Made by a program: the position numbers and the translations under genes. 64,000 nt of DNA, from contig NZ_JAIUGV010000008.1 of the NCBI RefSeq assembly GCF_020164745.1, forward strand, positions 248,001-312,000, given 5' to 3'. The stretch is from Mesorhizobium sp. ES1-4 (lineage in GTDB: Bacteria; Pseudomonadota; Alphaproteobacteria; Rhizobiales; Rhizobiaceae). The notes under the pieces are model-generated. The model had not been told where the DNA came from. It saw nothing but the letters and a program-made list of their open reading frames with translations, and ran no database searches. Every line of letters begins with the position of its first letter. Within the stretch, counting starts at the first letter, position 1. Below are positions 44,917 through 54,185 of the stretch, in pieces.

Positions 44917-45483
44917 ATGAACACTGGACTGAAGCCAGTCTGGGCGGGACGCAACATGCGTCTCGATCCATTCCGCCTGCCGCAGGTGGTGAGCTACGCG
45001 ACGCGTGACGATTACGGCGACGTAACCTTCACCATCGACCAGCGCGGCGCTGTGATCCGCCGCCTGCTCGAGATGAGCGGCCTGCCGGCGATCATTGTGC
45101 TGCCGGCCAACGCATTTCGCGGCGTCGCCGCCCGCGCCATGGAGGATGCGGAAGGCAATGTCACGGTGACCCTAGAACTCCTGCACAACGATCCGATGCT
45201 GTCGGTGCCGCTGCTGGTGGCCGACGATCTCGAAGACGTCGCCGCCGACTGGCGCGCCTGGGCCGACGCCTACCGTCTGCCGATGCTGCTGATCGAATCC
45301 GACGGCGTTGCCCGCACCCTGGAAGAATCGCTCGGCGCCGCCATCAAGACGTTGCCGGCGAAGGACCGCCGCAAGGGCCGTGTTTCCAACATGCGCCGCC
45401 CGCGCTTCCTTGCCCGCCGCAGGGCCGGCGACCTTGGCCTCAGGCTGGTCATCGGCGGCCAGGAGATCATTGCGCGGGAGTAG
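44917..45483 (+). CDS. DUF6101-like protein
   Basis: Soluble protein of 188 aa widespread in rhizobia: start MNTGLKPVWAGRNMRLDPFR, centre VVSYATRDDYGDVTFTIDQRG, then basic C-terminal KDRRKGRVSNMRRPRFLARR. I think it is DUF6101, from memory of such proteins. The strongly basic C-terminus could bind nucleic acid, but no function is established. AGGAAGG lies before the ATG at 44917. Confidence 0.7.
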   Translation: MNTGLKPVWAGRNMRLDPFRLPQVVSYATRDDYGDVTFTIDQRGAVIRRLLEMSGLPAIIVLPANAFRGVAARAMEDAEGNVTVTLELLHNDPMLSVPLLVADDLEDVAADWRAWADAYRLPMLLIESDGVARTLEESLGAAIKTLPAKDRRKGRVSNMRRPRFLARRRAGDLGLRLVIGGQEIIARE

Positions 45484-45529
45484 CTTCGCTTCGCACACTG
45501 GCGATTGGCGAAACCATCAATGACAGCCT

Positions 45530-45603
45530 CCTTCTCCCCGGCACTTACGGGGAGAAGTGCCCGGCAGGGCGATGAGGGGCGGTATAGTGACGGAGAGAAG
45601 GGC
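45530..45603. repeat. RIME-like intergenic repeat
   Basis: CTTCTCCCCG (45531-45540) and CGGGGAGAAG (45548-45557) form a perfect 10-bp stem, followed by GATGAGGGGCGG and a second GGAGAGAAGGG end. It lies between the DUF6101-like gene and ubiA, whose stops converge, and is the same type of element as the pair at 1795-1938. Confidence 0.7.
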
Positions 45604-45605
45604 CG

Positions 45606-46595
45606 CTATACCAGCGGCTTCAGCGCCACCCAAAGCGCGCCGCCGATCAAGCCGAGGAAGATCAGCCAGCCGACCTGGTTGTTCGACCGGAACAGCCGCA
45701 GGCACTGGTCCGGATTGTCGATATCGAGAACCGCGATCTGCCGGGCCATATGGGCGCCGGCGGCGATCAGTCCGGCGAGCGCCACCACCGGGGCCTGCGC
45801 CGAGGCGAAGGCGATGGCGAAGCAGACCAGCGTACCGCCATAGAGCCCGGCCAGCCACGCCTTGGTGTTGTCACCGAACAACCGTGCCGTCGAATGCACG
45901 CCGACAATGGCGTCGTCCTCCTTGTCCTGGTGTGCATAGATCGTGTCGTAGCCGATCACCCACAGGATCGAACCGATATAGAGCATGATGGCGGGACCAT
46001 CGAGATCACCGAACTCGACCGCCCATCCCATCAGCGCGCCCCAGGAAAAGGCAAGGCCGAGAAACAGTTGCGGCCAGTTGGTTATCCGCTTCATGAATGG
46101 ATAGACGGCCACGATCGCCAGCGAGCAGATGCCCAGTAGAATGGCGAAGCTATTGAACTGCAACAGCACCGCCAGACCGACCAAAGCCTGCAGCACAAGA
46201 AACAGCCAGGCCCGCCGGCGCGTGGTCTGGCCGGACGGCAGCGGGCGCGAGCGCGTGCGCTCGACCTGGTTGTCGATGTCCTGGTCGACAATGTCGTTAA
46301 AGGTGCAGCCGGCACCGCGCATGGCGATGGCGCCGATCAGGAACAGCACCAGGTACAAGGGCGCCGGCAGCAGCGAAAGCAACGGATCGCCAGGCCTGGG
46401 ATAGGCGCTCGCGGCGAGCGCGGCCGACCACCAGCACGGCCACAAAAGCAACTGCCAGCCGATCGGCCTGTCCCACCGCGCAAGCTGCGCATAGGGCCAG
46501 ATCGCGCGCGGCAGCACCCGGTATACCCAATGGCCGTTCGGCGCATCGGCGACGCGGCCCTGGGCCGCTTTCGACTGGACAGGTTCCATTGGCAT
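45606..46595 (-). CDS. ubiA: 4-hydroxybenzoate polyprenyltransferase
   Basis: Inner-membrane prenyltransferase of 329 aa in ubiquinone synthesis; joins the polyprenyl chain to 4-hydroxybenzoate. The two Asp motifs are NDIVDQDIDNQ (about residues 99-109) and DTIYAHQDKEDD. About nine hydrophobic helices are visible. The start at 46595 (MPMEPVQSKAAQG) is preferred; the frame is open to 46643. Its substrate comes from a polyprenyl diphosphate synthase such as the one at 31193. Confidence 0.93.
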   Translation of the reverse strand: MPMEPVQSKAAQGRVADAPNGHWVYRVLPRAIWPYAQLARWDRPIGWQLLLWPCWWSAALAASAYPRPGDPLLSLLPAPLYLVLFLIGAIAMRGAGCTFNDIVDQDIDNQVERTRSRPLPSGQTTRRRAWLFLVLQALVGLAVLLQFNSFAILLGICSLAIVAVYPFMKRITNWPQLFLGLAFSWGALMGWAVEFGDLDGPAIMLYIGSILWVIGYDTIYAHQDKEDDAIVGVHSTARLFGDNTKAWLAGLYGGTLVCFAIAFASAQAPVVALAGLIAAGAHMARQIAVLDIDNPDQCLRLFRSNNQVGWLIFLGLIGGALWVALKPLV

Positions 46596-46657
46596 GGAGT
46601 GGCAGCAGCGGCGGAACCCGTCAAGCGGCAAGCGGACGAGCAACGCCCGTCAAACCG

Positions 46658-47569
46658 TCAGGAGGTGAAGATGTCGCGCGTGGAAAACCAGACTTTCGCC
46701 ACCTCGATGAAAGCCAGCGCCGCATTCGATACGCGCTGATGCGTATCGTGGGTGAGGATGATGCGTTGCATCGGCAGCGGATCCGACAGCGGTTTACAGA
46801 CGAGGCGCAGGCCGTCATAGCTGTGGTCTCCATGCGGCCGTGTATAGCTGACCGCGACGCCGAAGCCGTTCGCCACCATGCTGCGCTGGAGTTCGAACGA
46901 GCTTGTGCGAATGTCGGCGGCGGGCGACAGGCCACGGCCGCGGAACAGGTCGAGCATATGCTGCCAGCTGTGCGGCTGGTCGGTCGTGATCAGCGTGTAG
47001 GCGGCCAGATCCGCCAGGCTGACCTCGGGACGGTCCGCCAGCGCATGGCCCGCCGGCAAGAGCGCATGCGGCCGCAGCTCGTGCAGCAGGACGCGGGCGA
47101 AATGCGACGGCAGGCCGAGATCGTAGCTGAGGCCGAGATCGACGGCGGCGTCCGCCAGGCGTCGCCCGAGCGTCTCGAACGTCTCGTCGCGGACGATGAC
47201 GGCGACCGCTGGATGGCTTTCCGAGAAAGCGCGCAGAAGGCCCGGCGCGAAATAGGGCGCCAGATCCTCGAAGCAGCCGAGCACCAGTTCGCCGCCGACA
47301 GCTGAATTGACCTTCCCCAGGCCCAGGAGTTCGTCCGTCTCGGCAAGAACCTGTTTTGCCTTGGCCACCACGACACGGCCGAAGGACGTCAGTGAAACCC
47401 CGCTTCCGCGTTGGCGCACAAAGAGCTTTTGCCTGAGATCCTTTTCGATTGCGTCGATAGCCACCGAGATCGATGGCTGAGAAATATTCAGCGCCCTGGC
47501 GGCGCCGGTGACGCTGCCGTGGCGGGCGACGGCAACAAGATAACGCAGTTGCGTGAGGGTCAGGCTCAT
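46658..47569 (-). CDS. LysR-family transcriptional regulator
   Basis: Regulator of 303 aa: HTH at about residues 3-62 (LTQLRYLVAVARHGSVTGAA, then SQPSISVAIDAIEKDL) and a LysR substrate domain of normal length. It is divergent from the PhyH gene at 47659, with an AT-rich 89-bp gap that should hold its operator, so PhyH is the likely target. The ATG at 47569 gives the family start. Confidence 0.9.
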   Translation of the reverse strand: MSLTLTQLRYLVAVARHGSVTGAARALNISQPSISVAIDAIEKDLRQKLFVRQRGSGVSLTSFGRVVVAKAKQVLAETDELLGLGKVNSAVGGELVLGCFEDLAPYFAPGLLRAFSESHPAVAVIVRDETFETLGRRLADAAVDLGLSYDLGLPSHFARVLLHELRPHALLPAGHALADRPEVSLADLAAYTLITTDQPHSWQHMLDLFRGRGLSPAADIRTSSFELQRSMVANGFGVAVSYTRPHGDHSYDGLRLVCKPLSDPLPMQRIILTHDTHQRVSNAALAFIEVAKVWFSTRDIFTS

Positions 47570-47592
47570 AGCAAAAATCTATGTGTCAGATG

Positions 47593-47601
47593 ATAAGTTA
47601 T
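47593..47601. promoter_or_regulatory. Possible LysR operator, ATAAGTTAT palindrome
   Basis: Palindrome in an AT-rich stretch (47585-47610) between the divergent LysR and PhyH genes. The composition differs sharply from the rest of the window. Suggestive only. Confidence 0.3.
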
Positions 47602-47658
47602 TATTTTACTGAATGAATAGGGAGCGCGATAGTGCCTCGATCCTGAAAGGAGGACGCC

Positions 47659-48480
47659 ATGGCTTCCCAAACTGCTACCCCAGCAATCGACAGGGACCTG
47701 ATCGATGCGCAGACAATCGCCGACTACCAGCGCGACGGCGCGGTCTGCATCCGCGGCGCCTTCAAGGGGTGGGTCGATACGATCGCCGCCGGCATCGAGC
47801 GCAACATTCAGAACCGCAGCGCCACGGCGTCCGACATCGCCAATGGCCGCGGCAGTTTCTTCGACGATTACTGCAACTGGGAGCGCATCCCCGAATTCGT
47901 CAAGGTGGTGCGCGAATCGCCTGCGGCCCGGTTGGCAGCCGCGGTGATGCGGTCGCGCACCGCGCAGTTCTTCCACGACCACGTCCTCGTCAAGGAACCT
48001 GGGACCCAGAAGCCGACGCCGTGGCACCAGGACATTCCCTATTATTTTGTCGACGGCCAGCAGACGGTGAGCTTCTGGATCCCTATCGATCCGGTGAAGG
48101 AGGCGACGCTGCGCCTGATCGCCGGCTCCCACAAATGGGACAAGATGATCCTGCCGGTACGCTGGCTGGACGACGGCAATTTTTACGCCGCCGAGGGCGA
48201 TTATCGTCCGGTGCCGGATCCCGACAACGATCCGTCGATGAAAGTTATCGAATGGGAGATGGAGCCGGGCGACGCCATCCTGTTCGATTTTCGCACCGCG
48301 CATGGCGCGCGCGGCAATATGACCGCGGCACGGCGCTGGGCGCTGTCGCTGCGCTGGGTCGGCGACGATGCCCATTATGTCGAGCGGCCGGGCCGCACCT
48401 CGCCGCCCTACCATGGCCATGGCATGCAGCCGGGGCAGAAGCTGCGCGAGGATTGGTTCCCGATCGTCCACCACGGCTGA
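47659..48480 (+). CDS. Phytanoyl-CoA dioxygenase-family oxygenase
   Basis: Iron(II)/2-oxoglutarate oxygenase of 273 aa. The metal motif is PTPWHQDIPYYFVDG (His-x-Asp, about residues 121-123), and the distal His is in DFRTAHGARGNMT, with the 2-oxoglutarate-binding Arg in RRWALSLRW. QTVSFWIPIDPV and LRLIAGSHKW are typical. The substrate is unknown. AGGAGG lies before the ATG. Probable target of the divergent LysR regulator. Confidence 0.88.
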   Translation: MASQTATPAIDRDLIDAQTIADYQRDGAVCIRGAFKGWVDTIAAGIERNIQNRSATASDIANGRGSFFDDYCNWERIPEFVKVVRESPAARLAAAVMRSRTAQFFHDHVLVKEPGTQKPTPWHQDIPYYFVDGQQTVSFWIPIDPVKEATLRLIAGSHKWDKMILPVRWLDDGNFYAAEGDYRPVPDPDNDPSMKVIEWEMEPGDAILFDFRTAHGARGNMTAARRWALSLRWVGDDAHYVERPGRTSPPYHGHGMQPGQKLREDWFPIVHHG

Positions 48481-48585
48481 ACGAGAGCCGGAATAGGGCG
48501 CCCGTGGTCGATGCCGTATTCGGCTGGGATAACGTTCCCGTGCGCAATTCCCATCAATCCACCCTGATGCCTTGACCCGTCGTCC

Positions 48586-48610
48586 AGAGAGCAATAGCGG
48601 GTTGTTCTCT
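48586..48610 (+). promoter_or_regulatory. Hairpin in the purD leader
   Basis: AGAGAGCAA and TTGTTCTCT can pair over a 7-nt loop (one G-T pair) 22 nt before the purD start. No known riboswitch family is recognised; a purine-linked control is possible but unsupported. Confidence 0.35.
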
Positions 48611-48632
48611 CTATCGGCATCAAGAGGTGGCC

Positions 48633-49910
48633 ATGAACGTTCTTCTTCTCGGCTCCGGCGGCCGCGAACATGCGCTGGCCTGGAAGATCGCCGCTTCGCC
48701 GCTGCTGACCAAGCTCTACGCGGCGCCCGGCAATCCGGGTATCGGCAGCGAGGCCGAACTGGTGAAGCTTGATATCACCGATCATGCCGCCGTCGCCGCG
48801 TTCTGCCGGGATAAGGAAATCGACCTCGTGGTGGTCGGCCCGGAAGGACCGCTCGTCGCCGGCATTGCCGATGACCTGCGCGCCGAAAACATCCGCGTCT
48901 TCGGGCCTTCGAAGGCCGCCGCCCGGCTGGAAGGCTCGAAGGGTTTTACCAAGGACCTCTGCGCCCGCTACAACATCCCGACCGCCGCCTATGGCCGTTT
49001 CGACGATCTGGCCTCCGCCCAGGCCTATGTCGAGAAGATGGGCGCGCCGATCGTCATCAAGGCCGATGGGCTCGCCGCCGGCAAGGGCGTCACCGTCGCC
49101 ATGACGATGGCTGAGGCACGGGCGGCACTCGCTTCCTGCTTCGAGGGGTCTTTCGGCGCCGCCGGCGCGGAGGTGGTGATCGAGGAATTCATGACCGGCG
49201 AGGAGGCGAGTTTCTTCTGCCTCTGCGACGGCACGACGGCACTTCCTTTCGGCACCGCGCAGGATCACAAGCGCGTCGGCGATGGCGACGTCGGCCCCAA
49301 CACCGGCGGCATGGGCGCCTATTCGCCAGCCCCTGTGATGACGCCGGAGATGGTCGAGCGCACCATGCGTGAGATCATCGAGCCGACCATGCGCGGCATG
49401 GCGGCATCAGGCGCGCCTTTCGCCGGTATTCTCTTCGCCGGCCTGATGATCACGGATAACGGGCCGAAGCTGATCGAATACAACACCCGCTTCGGCGATC
49501 CTGAGTGCCAGGTGCTGATGATGCGGCTGAAGGACGATCTGCTGGTGCTGCTCAATGCCGCGACAGACGGCCAGCTCGCGCATATGTCGGTGCGCTGGCG
49601 CGATGAGGCAGCGCTGACAGTGGTCATGGCGGCCAGGGGCTATCCCGGCACGCCGGAAAAAGGCTCCGTCATCCGCGGCGTCGAGAACGCCGCGGGCGAA
49701 GGCGTCCAGATTTTCCATGCCGGTACCGCCATCAATGGTGGTGCGCTGGTTGCCAATGGCGGCCGCGTGCTCAACGTCACGGCGACCGGCGCCACGGTCG
49801 CGGAGGCGCAGGCGCGGGCCTATGCCGCGCTCGACCGCATCGATTGGCCGGACGGATTCTGCCGTCGCGACATCGGCTGGCAGGCCGTGGCGCGCGAGAA
49901 GGCAGGCTGA
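48633..49910 (+). CDS. purD: Phosphoribosylamine-glycine ligase
   Basis: GAR synthetase of purine biosynthesis, 425 aa. N-terminal [17 protein letters not shown] and [16 protein letters not shown] are followed by the ATP-grasp domain ([33 protein letters not shown] and [20 protein letters not shown]), then the C-terminal part. The ATG at 48633 follows AAGAGGTGGCC; a GTG at 48627 is in frame. It is a separate unit from the PhyH gene, 152 bp apart. Confidence 0.95.
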   Translation: MNVLLLGSGGREHALAWKIAASPLLTKLYAAPGNPGIGSEAELVKLDITDHAAVAAFCRDKEIDLVVVGPEGPLVAGIADDLRAENIRVFGPSKAAARLEGSKGFTKDLCARYNIPTAAYGRFDDLASAQAYVEKMGAPIVIKADGLAAGKGVTVAMTMAEARAALASCFEGSFGAAGAEVVIEEFMTGEEASFFCLCDGTTALPFGTAQDHKRVGDGDVGPNTGGMGAYSPAPVMTPEMVERTMREIIEPTMRGMAASGAPFAGILFAGLMITDNGPKLIEYNTRFGDPECQVLMMRLKDDLLVLLNAATDGQLAHMSVRWRDEAALTVVMAARGYPGTPEKGSVIRGVENAAGEGVQIFHAGTAINGGALVANGGRVLNVTATGATVAEAQARAYAALDRIDWPDGFCRRDIGWQAVAREKAG

Positions 49911-49927
49911 AGCTACGACCAGCGGCG

Positions 49928-51097
49928 CTACCGCTGGCCGCGATCGAGTTCCGTCGAAGCCGTGCTCAGCGGGTCGGCGGCCGCCTCGAAAGCGGCTTCG
50001 AGTTGCGCGGGCGAGCGCTGTCCGGCCTGCTTCCAGGCAACATACTGGACAATGCCGAAGCTCGGCCGTCGCGGCACCGTCTTCACGACAGGCATGCGGA
50101 ACCCGTCGCGGAATCTTGACCAGCGCGAACCCAGCACCGCAACCATTTCCTCGAATGTCGGCGGCGTCGCCACATCGGCATAGATGATGGTCGCCTTGCC
50201 GGCCAGCGCGGCTTCCCGCGAGAGCGGCACCGGCACGCTGGCTAGATAATCGGGCGGCACGTCGATCAGCCCGCCAAAGGGCCATTGCTGGCGCAGCGTG
50301 GTGCCATCCGCCGGCGCGACGTTGACGTCGATATCGATGGGCGTGCCGGCAACCCTGTAGGGGCAACGGAGACGGCCGCAATTGGCCTGCGCCGAGAACT
50401 GCCAAAGCGCATATCCCCGCCAGTTGCCCATCGGAAAATGCACGTCGATGTCAGGCTTGTAGCGTGCATACCAAAGCGGCAGACGCGACAGGAGCCGGTA
50501 CTTGTAACGATTGTCGGCGATGTACTGGGCGGTCTTGCCATTGGTATAGAGCACCGGGAACCGCCCGGCGCGCCGATGCACCTGGCGCACGAATTCCTCT
50601 GCATCGTCGAGCGACATCCATTGCGAGGGATCGATGCCCTCGATGTCGAGAGCCATGAGATCGTCCGGCGCGGGATCGGCGAAATCGAGGAAATTGTTGG
50701 CCTGCTCGACCGGATTGCCGGGACGGGCGAGATGATAGGCGCCCCATTTCATGCCGAGCGCCTTGGCCACGACCCTGCGTGTCTGGAACAGCTCGCGCGT
50801 CACCGCATGGCGCTTCCACAGTGCCTTGCAGAGCTTCACGTCGGTGTCGCCGCCGAAACAGAAATAGGGCGGCGGCATGCCGTCGGAGGCCTTGTTGATG
50901 AAGGCGACGACGCGCTTGTCCGTGGCGAGTTGCGCCCAGTCGATCGAATTGTATTCGTAGGCGTCAACGACGAGCGCGCGGTCGGCGTTCTTCCATGGCT
51001 GGGAGAAGTCCGAAGCTTTTGCCGCCATCGCCAGCGCCACGGTCGCCGCGAAAGCGGGAAGCGCTGTGCGGCGAAGGAAACACGCCGTCCTTTTCAA
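49928..51097 (-). CDS. Glycoside hydrolase family 25 (muramidase-like)
   Basis: Exported lysozyme-type enzyme of 389 aa. A signal peptide covers about residues 1-28 (ALPAFAATVALAMAAKA). The GH25 barrel shows VVDAYEYNSIDWAQL (catalytic-region Asp), FINKASDG, MKWGAYHLARPGNP and LMALDIEG (second acid). It would cut peptidoglycan between MurNAc and GlcNAc. A ~120-aa C-terminal region follows the barrel and is not recognised. It is convergent with purD, 17 bp between stops. Confidence 0.88.
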   Translation of the reverse strand: MKRTACFLRRTALPAFAATVALAMAAKASDFSQPWKNADRALVVDAYEYNSIDWAQLATDKRVVAFINKASDGMPPPYFCFGGDTDVKLCKALWKRHAVTRELFQTRRVVAKALGMKWGAYHLARPGNPVEQANNFLDFADPAPDDLMALDIEGIDPSQWMSLDDAEEFVRQVHRRAGRFPVLYTNGKTAQYIADNRYKYRLLSRLPLWYARYKPDIDVHFPMGNWRGYALWQFSAQANCGRLRCPYRVAGTPIDIDVNVAPADGTTLRQQWPFGGLIDVPPDYLASVPVPLSREAALAGKATIIYADVATPPTFEEMVAVLGSRWSRFRDGFRMPVVKTVPRRPSFGIVQYVAWKQAGQRSPAQLEAAFEAAADPLSTASTELDRGQR

Positions 51098-51180
51098 ACA
51101 GGGAATCCCCGTTGGTCAAAGGCAAATCCTGAACCGCTATGGTTAAGGATTTACTTCTCCGGGGTCGGGCACCGGGGAGG

Positions 51181-51417
51181 TTACCGCCGGCTGAACGGCT
51201 GGAATTCAAATGGGTCAGGCGCGGGCTCTTGGCGGAGCGTCCCTTCGGCGGCGCGCTTGCGATGATGCGCCAGAGAGCACTGCGGCGAGCACAATATGCC
51301 GCGATCCGACCAGTAGGCGGCGCCGTTTGCCAAGTCGCCGTGATAGTAGGAAAACCCGGCTGCCCGGTAGGGTAAGCCACATTCGATACAGCGATAGGCG
51401 TCAGGTCTGGCAAGCAT
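51181..51417 (-). CDS. Small zinc-ribbon-like protein
   Basis: Protein of 78 aa with Cys pairs CIECGLPYRAAG and ILCSPQCSLAHHRKRAAEG (Cys-x2-Cys and Cys-x3-Cys), spaced like a small zinc-binding fold. Function unknown. The start at 51417 (MLARPDAYRC) is the best guess; the frame is open to 51468. It lies in the 500 bp between the GH25 and acyl-CoA dehydrogenase genes and reads away from the latter. Confidence 0.62.
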   Translation of the reverse strand: MLARPDAYRCIECGLPYRAAGFSYYHGDLANGAAYWSDRGILCSPQCSLAHHRKRAAEGTLRQEPAPDPFEFQPFSRR

Positions 51418-51517
51418 GATAATGTTCCGGTCGGCGGGTTTTCTGTTGCCGGTCAATTGATCCGGCATTGGTCGAATTTAGTCCAGCCCGGCGCGATTGC
51501 AAAATCCGTGACAAAAT

Positions 51518-51533
51518 TTGACGTTTACGTAAA
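51518..51533 (+). promoter_or_regulatory. LiuR-like operator palindrome before the acyl-CoA dehydrogenase
   Basis: TTGACGTTTACGTAAA is an imperfect palindrome (TTGACGT-TT-ACGTAAA), 92 bp before the start codon. It resembles operators I remember for MerR-family LiuR-type regulators of branched-chain amino acid degradation in proteobacteria. The same bases also hold a TTGACG that could act as a -35 element. Confidence 0.5.
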
Positions 51534-51625
51534 AAGAAGATGGGAGACCGCCCAAAGGCGGATGGTTTTGCGGCGGTCCTGGCTCTAGGGTCTGCGAGGC
51601 CGATGCATCAGGAGGATCGAGCGGC

Positions 51626-53395
51626 ATGTATCGGGCACCGGTTGAGGATATCGCGTTTACCCTGAAGCACGTGGCCGGCATGAAATCCGCTCTTGATGCC
51701 GGTGCGTTCGGCGATCTGGGCGAGGATCTGGTCGACGCCGTCCTTGGCGAGGCGGGCCGTTTCGCCACCGAGGAGGTGGCGCCGCTTTACAAGATCGGCG
51801 ACGAGCAAGGTGCCGTGCTGAAGGATGCTGTCGTCACCACGCCGCCTGGGTGGAAGGAGCTTTACCGCCGCTGGATCGACGGTGGCTGGAATGCGCTCTC
51901 CGGTCCCGAAGACTACGGCGGCCAGGCGTTGCCGACCATGCTCAGCGTCGCCGCGCTCGAAATGTGGAACTCGGCTGCCATGGCCTTCGGCATCGGGCCG
52001 ACGCTGACTATGGGCGCGGTCGAAGCGCTGGACAAGCACGCCTCGGAGCAGCTCAAGGCCAAATATCTCGCGAAACTCGTGTCCGGCGAGTGGATGGGCA
52101 CGATGAACCTGACCGAGCCGCAGGCCGGATCGGACCTCGCTGCCTTGCGCAGCCGCGCCGAGCCCGCCGGCGACGGCACCTACCGCATCTTCGGCCAGAA
52201 GATTTTCATCACCTATGGTGAGCATGATTTCACCGACAACATCGTCCATCTGGTGCTGGCGCGGCTGCCCGATGCACCGGCCGGAACGCGCGGCATTTCG
52301 CTGTTCCTGGTGCCGAAGTTCCTGGTTGGCGACGACGGCTCGATCGGCGCCCGCAACGATGTCTTCTGTTCCGGCCTCGAGCACAAGCTCGGCATTCATG
52401 CCTCGCCGACCTGCACCATGATCTATGGCGACGGTTTTCAGGGCGCCCAGCCGGGTGCGATCGGCTGGCTGATCGGCGAGGAGAACAAGGGCCTCGCCTG
52501 CATGTTCACCATGATGAACAATGCGCGCCTCGCCGTGGGCATGCAGGGCGTCGCGGTCGCGGAAGCCGCGACCCAGAAGGCGATCGCCTATGCCAATGAC
52601 CGGCGTCAGGGCAAGGCGGCGAGCTTCGGTGGCGCCGGCATGGCGCCGATCGTCCATCACCCCGACGTGCAGCGTAACTTGCTGACGATGAAGGCGCTGA
52701 CGCAAACGGCACGGGCGATCAGCTATTCCTGTGCCCACGCCATCGACATGGCACGGGTCTCGGGCGGCGACGAGGCGGCGCATTGGCGCGACCGTGCCAA
52801 TCTGCTGACGCCGTTGGCCAAGGCCTTTTCGACCGATGTCGGCGTGGAAGTCGCCTCGCTCGGTGTCCAGGTGCATGGCGGCATGGGATTCATCGAGGAA
52901 ACGGGCGCGGCGGCTCTCTACCGCGATGCGCGCATCGCGCCGATCTATGAAGGCACCAACGGCGTCCAGGCGATCGATCTGGTGACGCGCAAGCTGCCGC
53001 TTGGCGGCGGTGGGCACATTCATGGTTTCATCGACGAACTCGTCGCGGTCACGAACGCCGTGCGTACCTCAAACCTGCAAGGTTTCGGCCGCACTGCGGA
53101 TGCTCTCGACGCGGCACTTGGCGATCTGACGCAGGCGACGCGATTCCTGCAAAAGCTGTCGGCTGACGGCCGGACGGAAGAGGCGCTCGCGGGTGCGACG
53201 CCTTATCTGCGGCTGATTTCGCTCGCTGCCGGCGGTGCCTATCTGGCGCGGGCCGCTCTTGCCGACCAGGGCCGCATCGCGCTTTGCCGCTTCTTCGCCG
53301 AAAACCTGCTTGGCGAAGTCAGCGCTTTGAAGGAGCGTGTCATCGACGGCGCCGAAAGCCTGGCCGCTGCCGGCAAGGCACTGATTTCTGCCTGA
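51626..53395 (+). CDS. Acyl-CoA dehydrogenase
   Basis: Large flavin acyl-CoA dehydrogenase of 589 aa, the ~600 aa class with an extra C-terminal Z domain. The substrate/FAD motif is MNLTEPQAGSDLAALRSRAE (about residues 155-174), and the C-terminal QVHGGMGFIEETGAAALYRD and IAPIYEGTNGVQAIDLV match the family. It catalyses the first step of beta-oxidation. GGAGG precedes the ATG. It lies 19 bp before the enoyl-CoA hydratase gene, which supports a common operon. Confidence 0.93.
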   Translation: MYRAPVEDIAFTLKHVAGMKSALDAGAFGDLGEDLVDAVLGEAGRFATEEVAPLYKIGDEQGAVLKDAVVTTPPGWKELYRRWIDGGWNALSGPEDYGGQALPTMLSVAALEMWNSAAMAFGIGPTLTMGAVEALDKHASEQLKAKYLAKLVSGEWMGTMNLTEPQAGSDLAALRSRAEPAGDGTYRIFGQKIFITYGEHDFTDNIVHLVLARLPDAPAGTRGISLFLVPKFLVGDDGSIGARNDVFCSGLEHKLGIHASPTCTMIYGDGFQGAQPGAIGWLIGEENKGLACMFTMMNNARLAVGMQGVAVAEAATQKAIAYANDRRQGKAASFGGAGMAPIVHHPDVQRNLLTMKALTQTARAISYSCAHAIDMARVSGGDEAAHWRDRANLLTPLAKAFSTDVGVEVASLGVQVHGGMGFIEETGAAALYRDARIAPIYEGTNGVQAIDLVTRKLPLGGGGHIHGFIDELVAVTNAVRTSNLQGFGRTADALDAALGDLTQATRFLQKLSADGRTEEALAGATPYLRLISLAAGGAYLARAALADQGRIALCRFFAENLLGEVSALKERVIDGAESLAAAGKALISA

Positions 53396-53414
53396 TATTC
53401 ACAAGGAAAAGACC

Positions 53415-54185
53415 GTGACGGACCACATCCTCGTCGAGCGCCAGGGCGCCATCCAGATCATTCGCATGAACCGCCCGGACAAGAAGAACGCGCTGACGCG
53501 CGCCATGTATGCGAAGATGTCGACGGCCTTTGCCGAAGGCGACGCCGATCCGGCGGTCCGCGTTCATGTCTTGCTCGGCGTCCCCGGCGCCTTCTCCTCC
53601 GGCAACGACCTTGCCGACTTCATGGTGGTGGCCACCGGGGGCGATGGCGGCACGGAGGTCTGGGATTTCCTGATGGCGTTGGCCCGGGTCGAAAAGCCCA
53701 TTGTCTCGGGCGTCGACGGCATCGCGGTCGGCATCGGCACCACGATCAACCTGCATTGCGACCTGACCTTCGCCACGCCACGCACCGTGTTCCGCACGCC
53801 TTTCGTCGATCTCGGCCTTGTGCCCGAGGCGGGCTCAAGCCTTTTGGCGCCGCGCATCCTGGGCCAGCAGGGCGCTTTCGCGCTGCTCGGCCTCGGCGAG
53901 GGTTTTTCGGCCGAGCGCGCGAAGGCCGCCGGACTGATATACGAAGTGGTCGAGGAAGGCGCGCTGGAGGCTTCGGTGCTGGCTGCCGCCGGCCAGATCG
54001 CCGCCAAGCCGCCGCAGGCGCTGAAGATCGCGCGCGATCTCATGCGCGGCTCGCGCGACGACCTCGTCACCCGCATCGGGGCGGAAAGCGAGCATTTCCG
54101 CGAGCGGCTGAAATCCGATGAGGCGCGCGCCGCGCTGACCGCGTTCATGACCAGAAAAAGGGCTGAGGTCCCTTTTCAGGGATAA
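53415..54185 (+). CDS. Enoyl-CoA hydratase/isomerase
   Basis: Crotonase-fold protein of 256 aa. The oxyanion-hole loop [12 protein letters not shown] (about residues 58-69) and the second loop [22 protein letters not shown] are present. [17 protein letters not shown] carries the catalytic-region Glu. The start is GTG at 53415, after AAGGAAAAGACC. Next step in beta-oxidation after the dehydrogenase. Its stop lies inside the end of pdxH on the other strand. Confidence 0.92.
   Translation: MTDHILVERQGAIQIIRMNRPDKKNALTRAMYAKMSTAFAEGDADPAVRVHVLLGVPGAFSSGNDLADFMVVATGGDGGTEVWDFLMALARVEKPIVSGVDGIAVGIGTTINLHCDLTFATPRTVFRTPFVDLGLVPEAGSSLLAPRILGQQGAFALLGLGEGFSAERAKAAGLIYEVVEEGALEASVLAAAGQIAAKPPQALKIARDLMRGSRDDLVTRIGAESEHFRERLKSDEARAALTAFMTRKRAEVPFQG

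Noticed and set aside
51608-53023. 471-codon minus-strand frame
   Set aside because: Antisense to the acyl-CoA dehydrogenase gene, His/Arg-rich, no recognisable domain.
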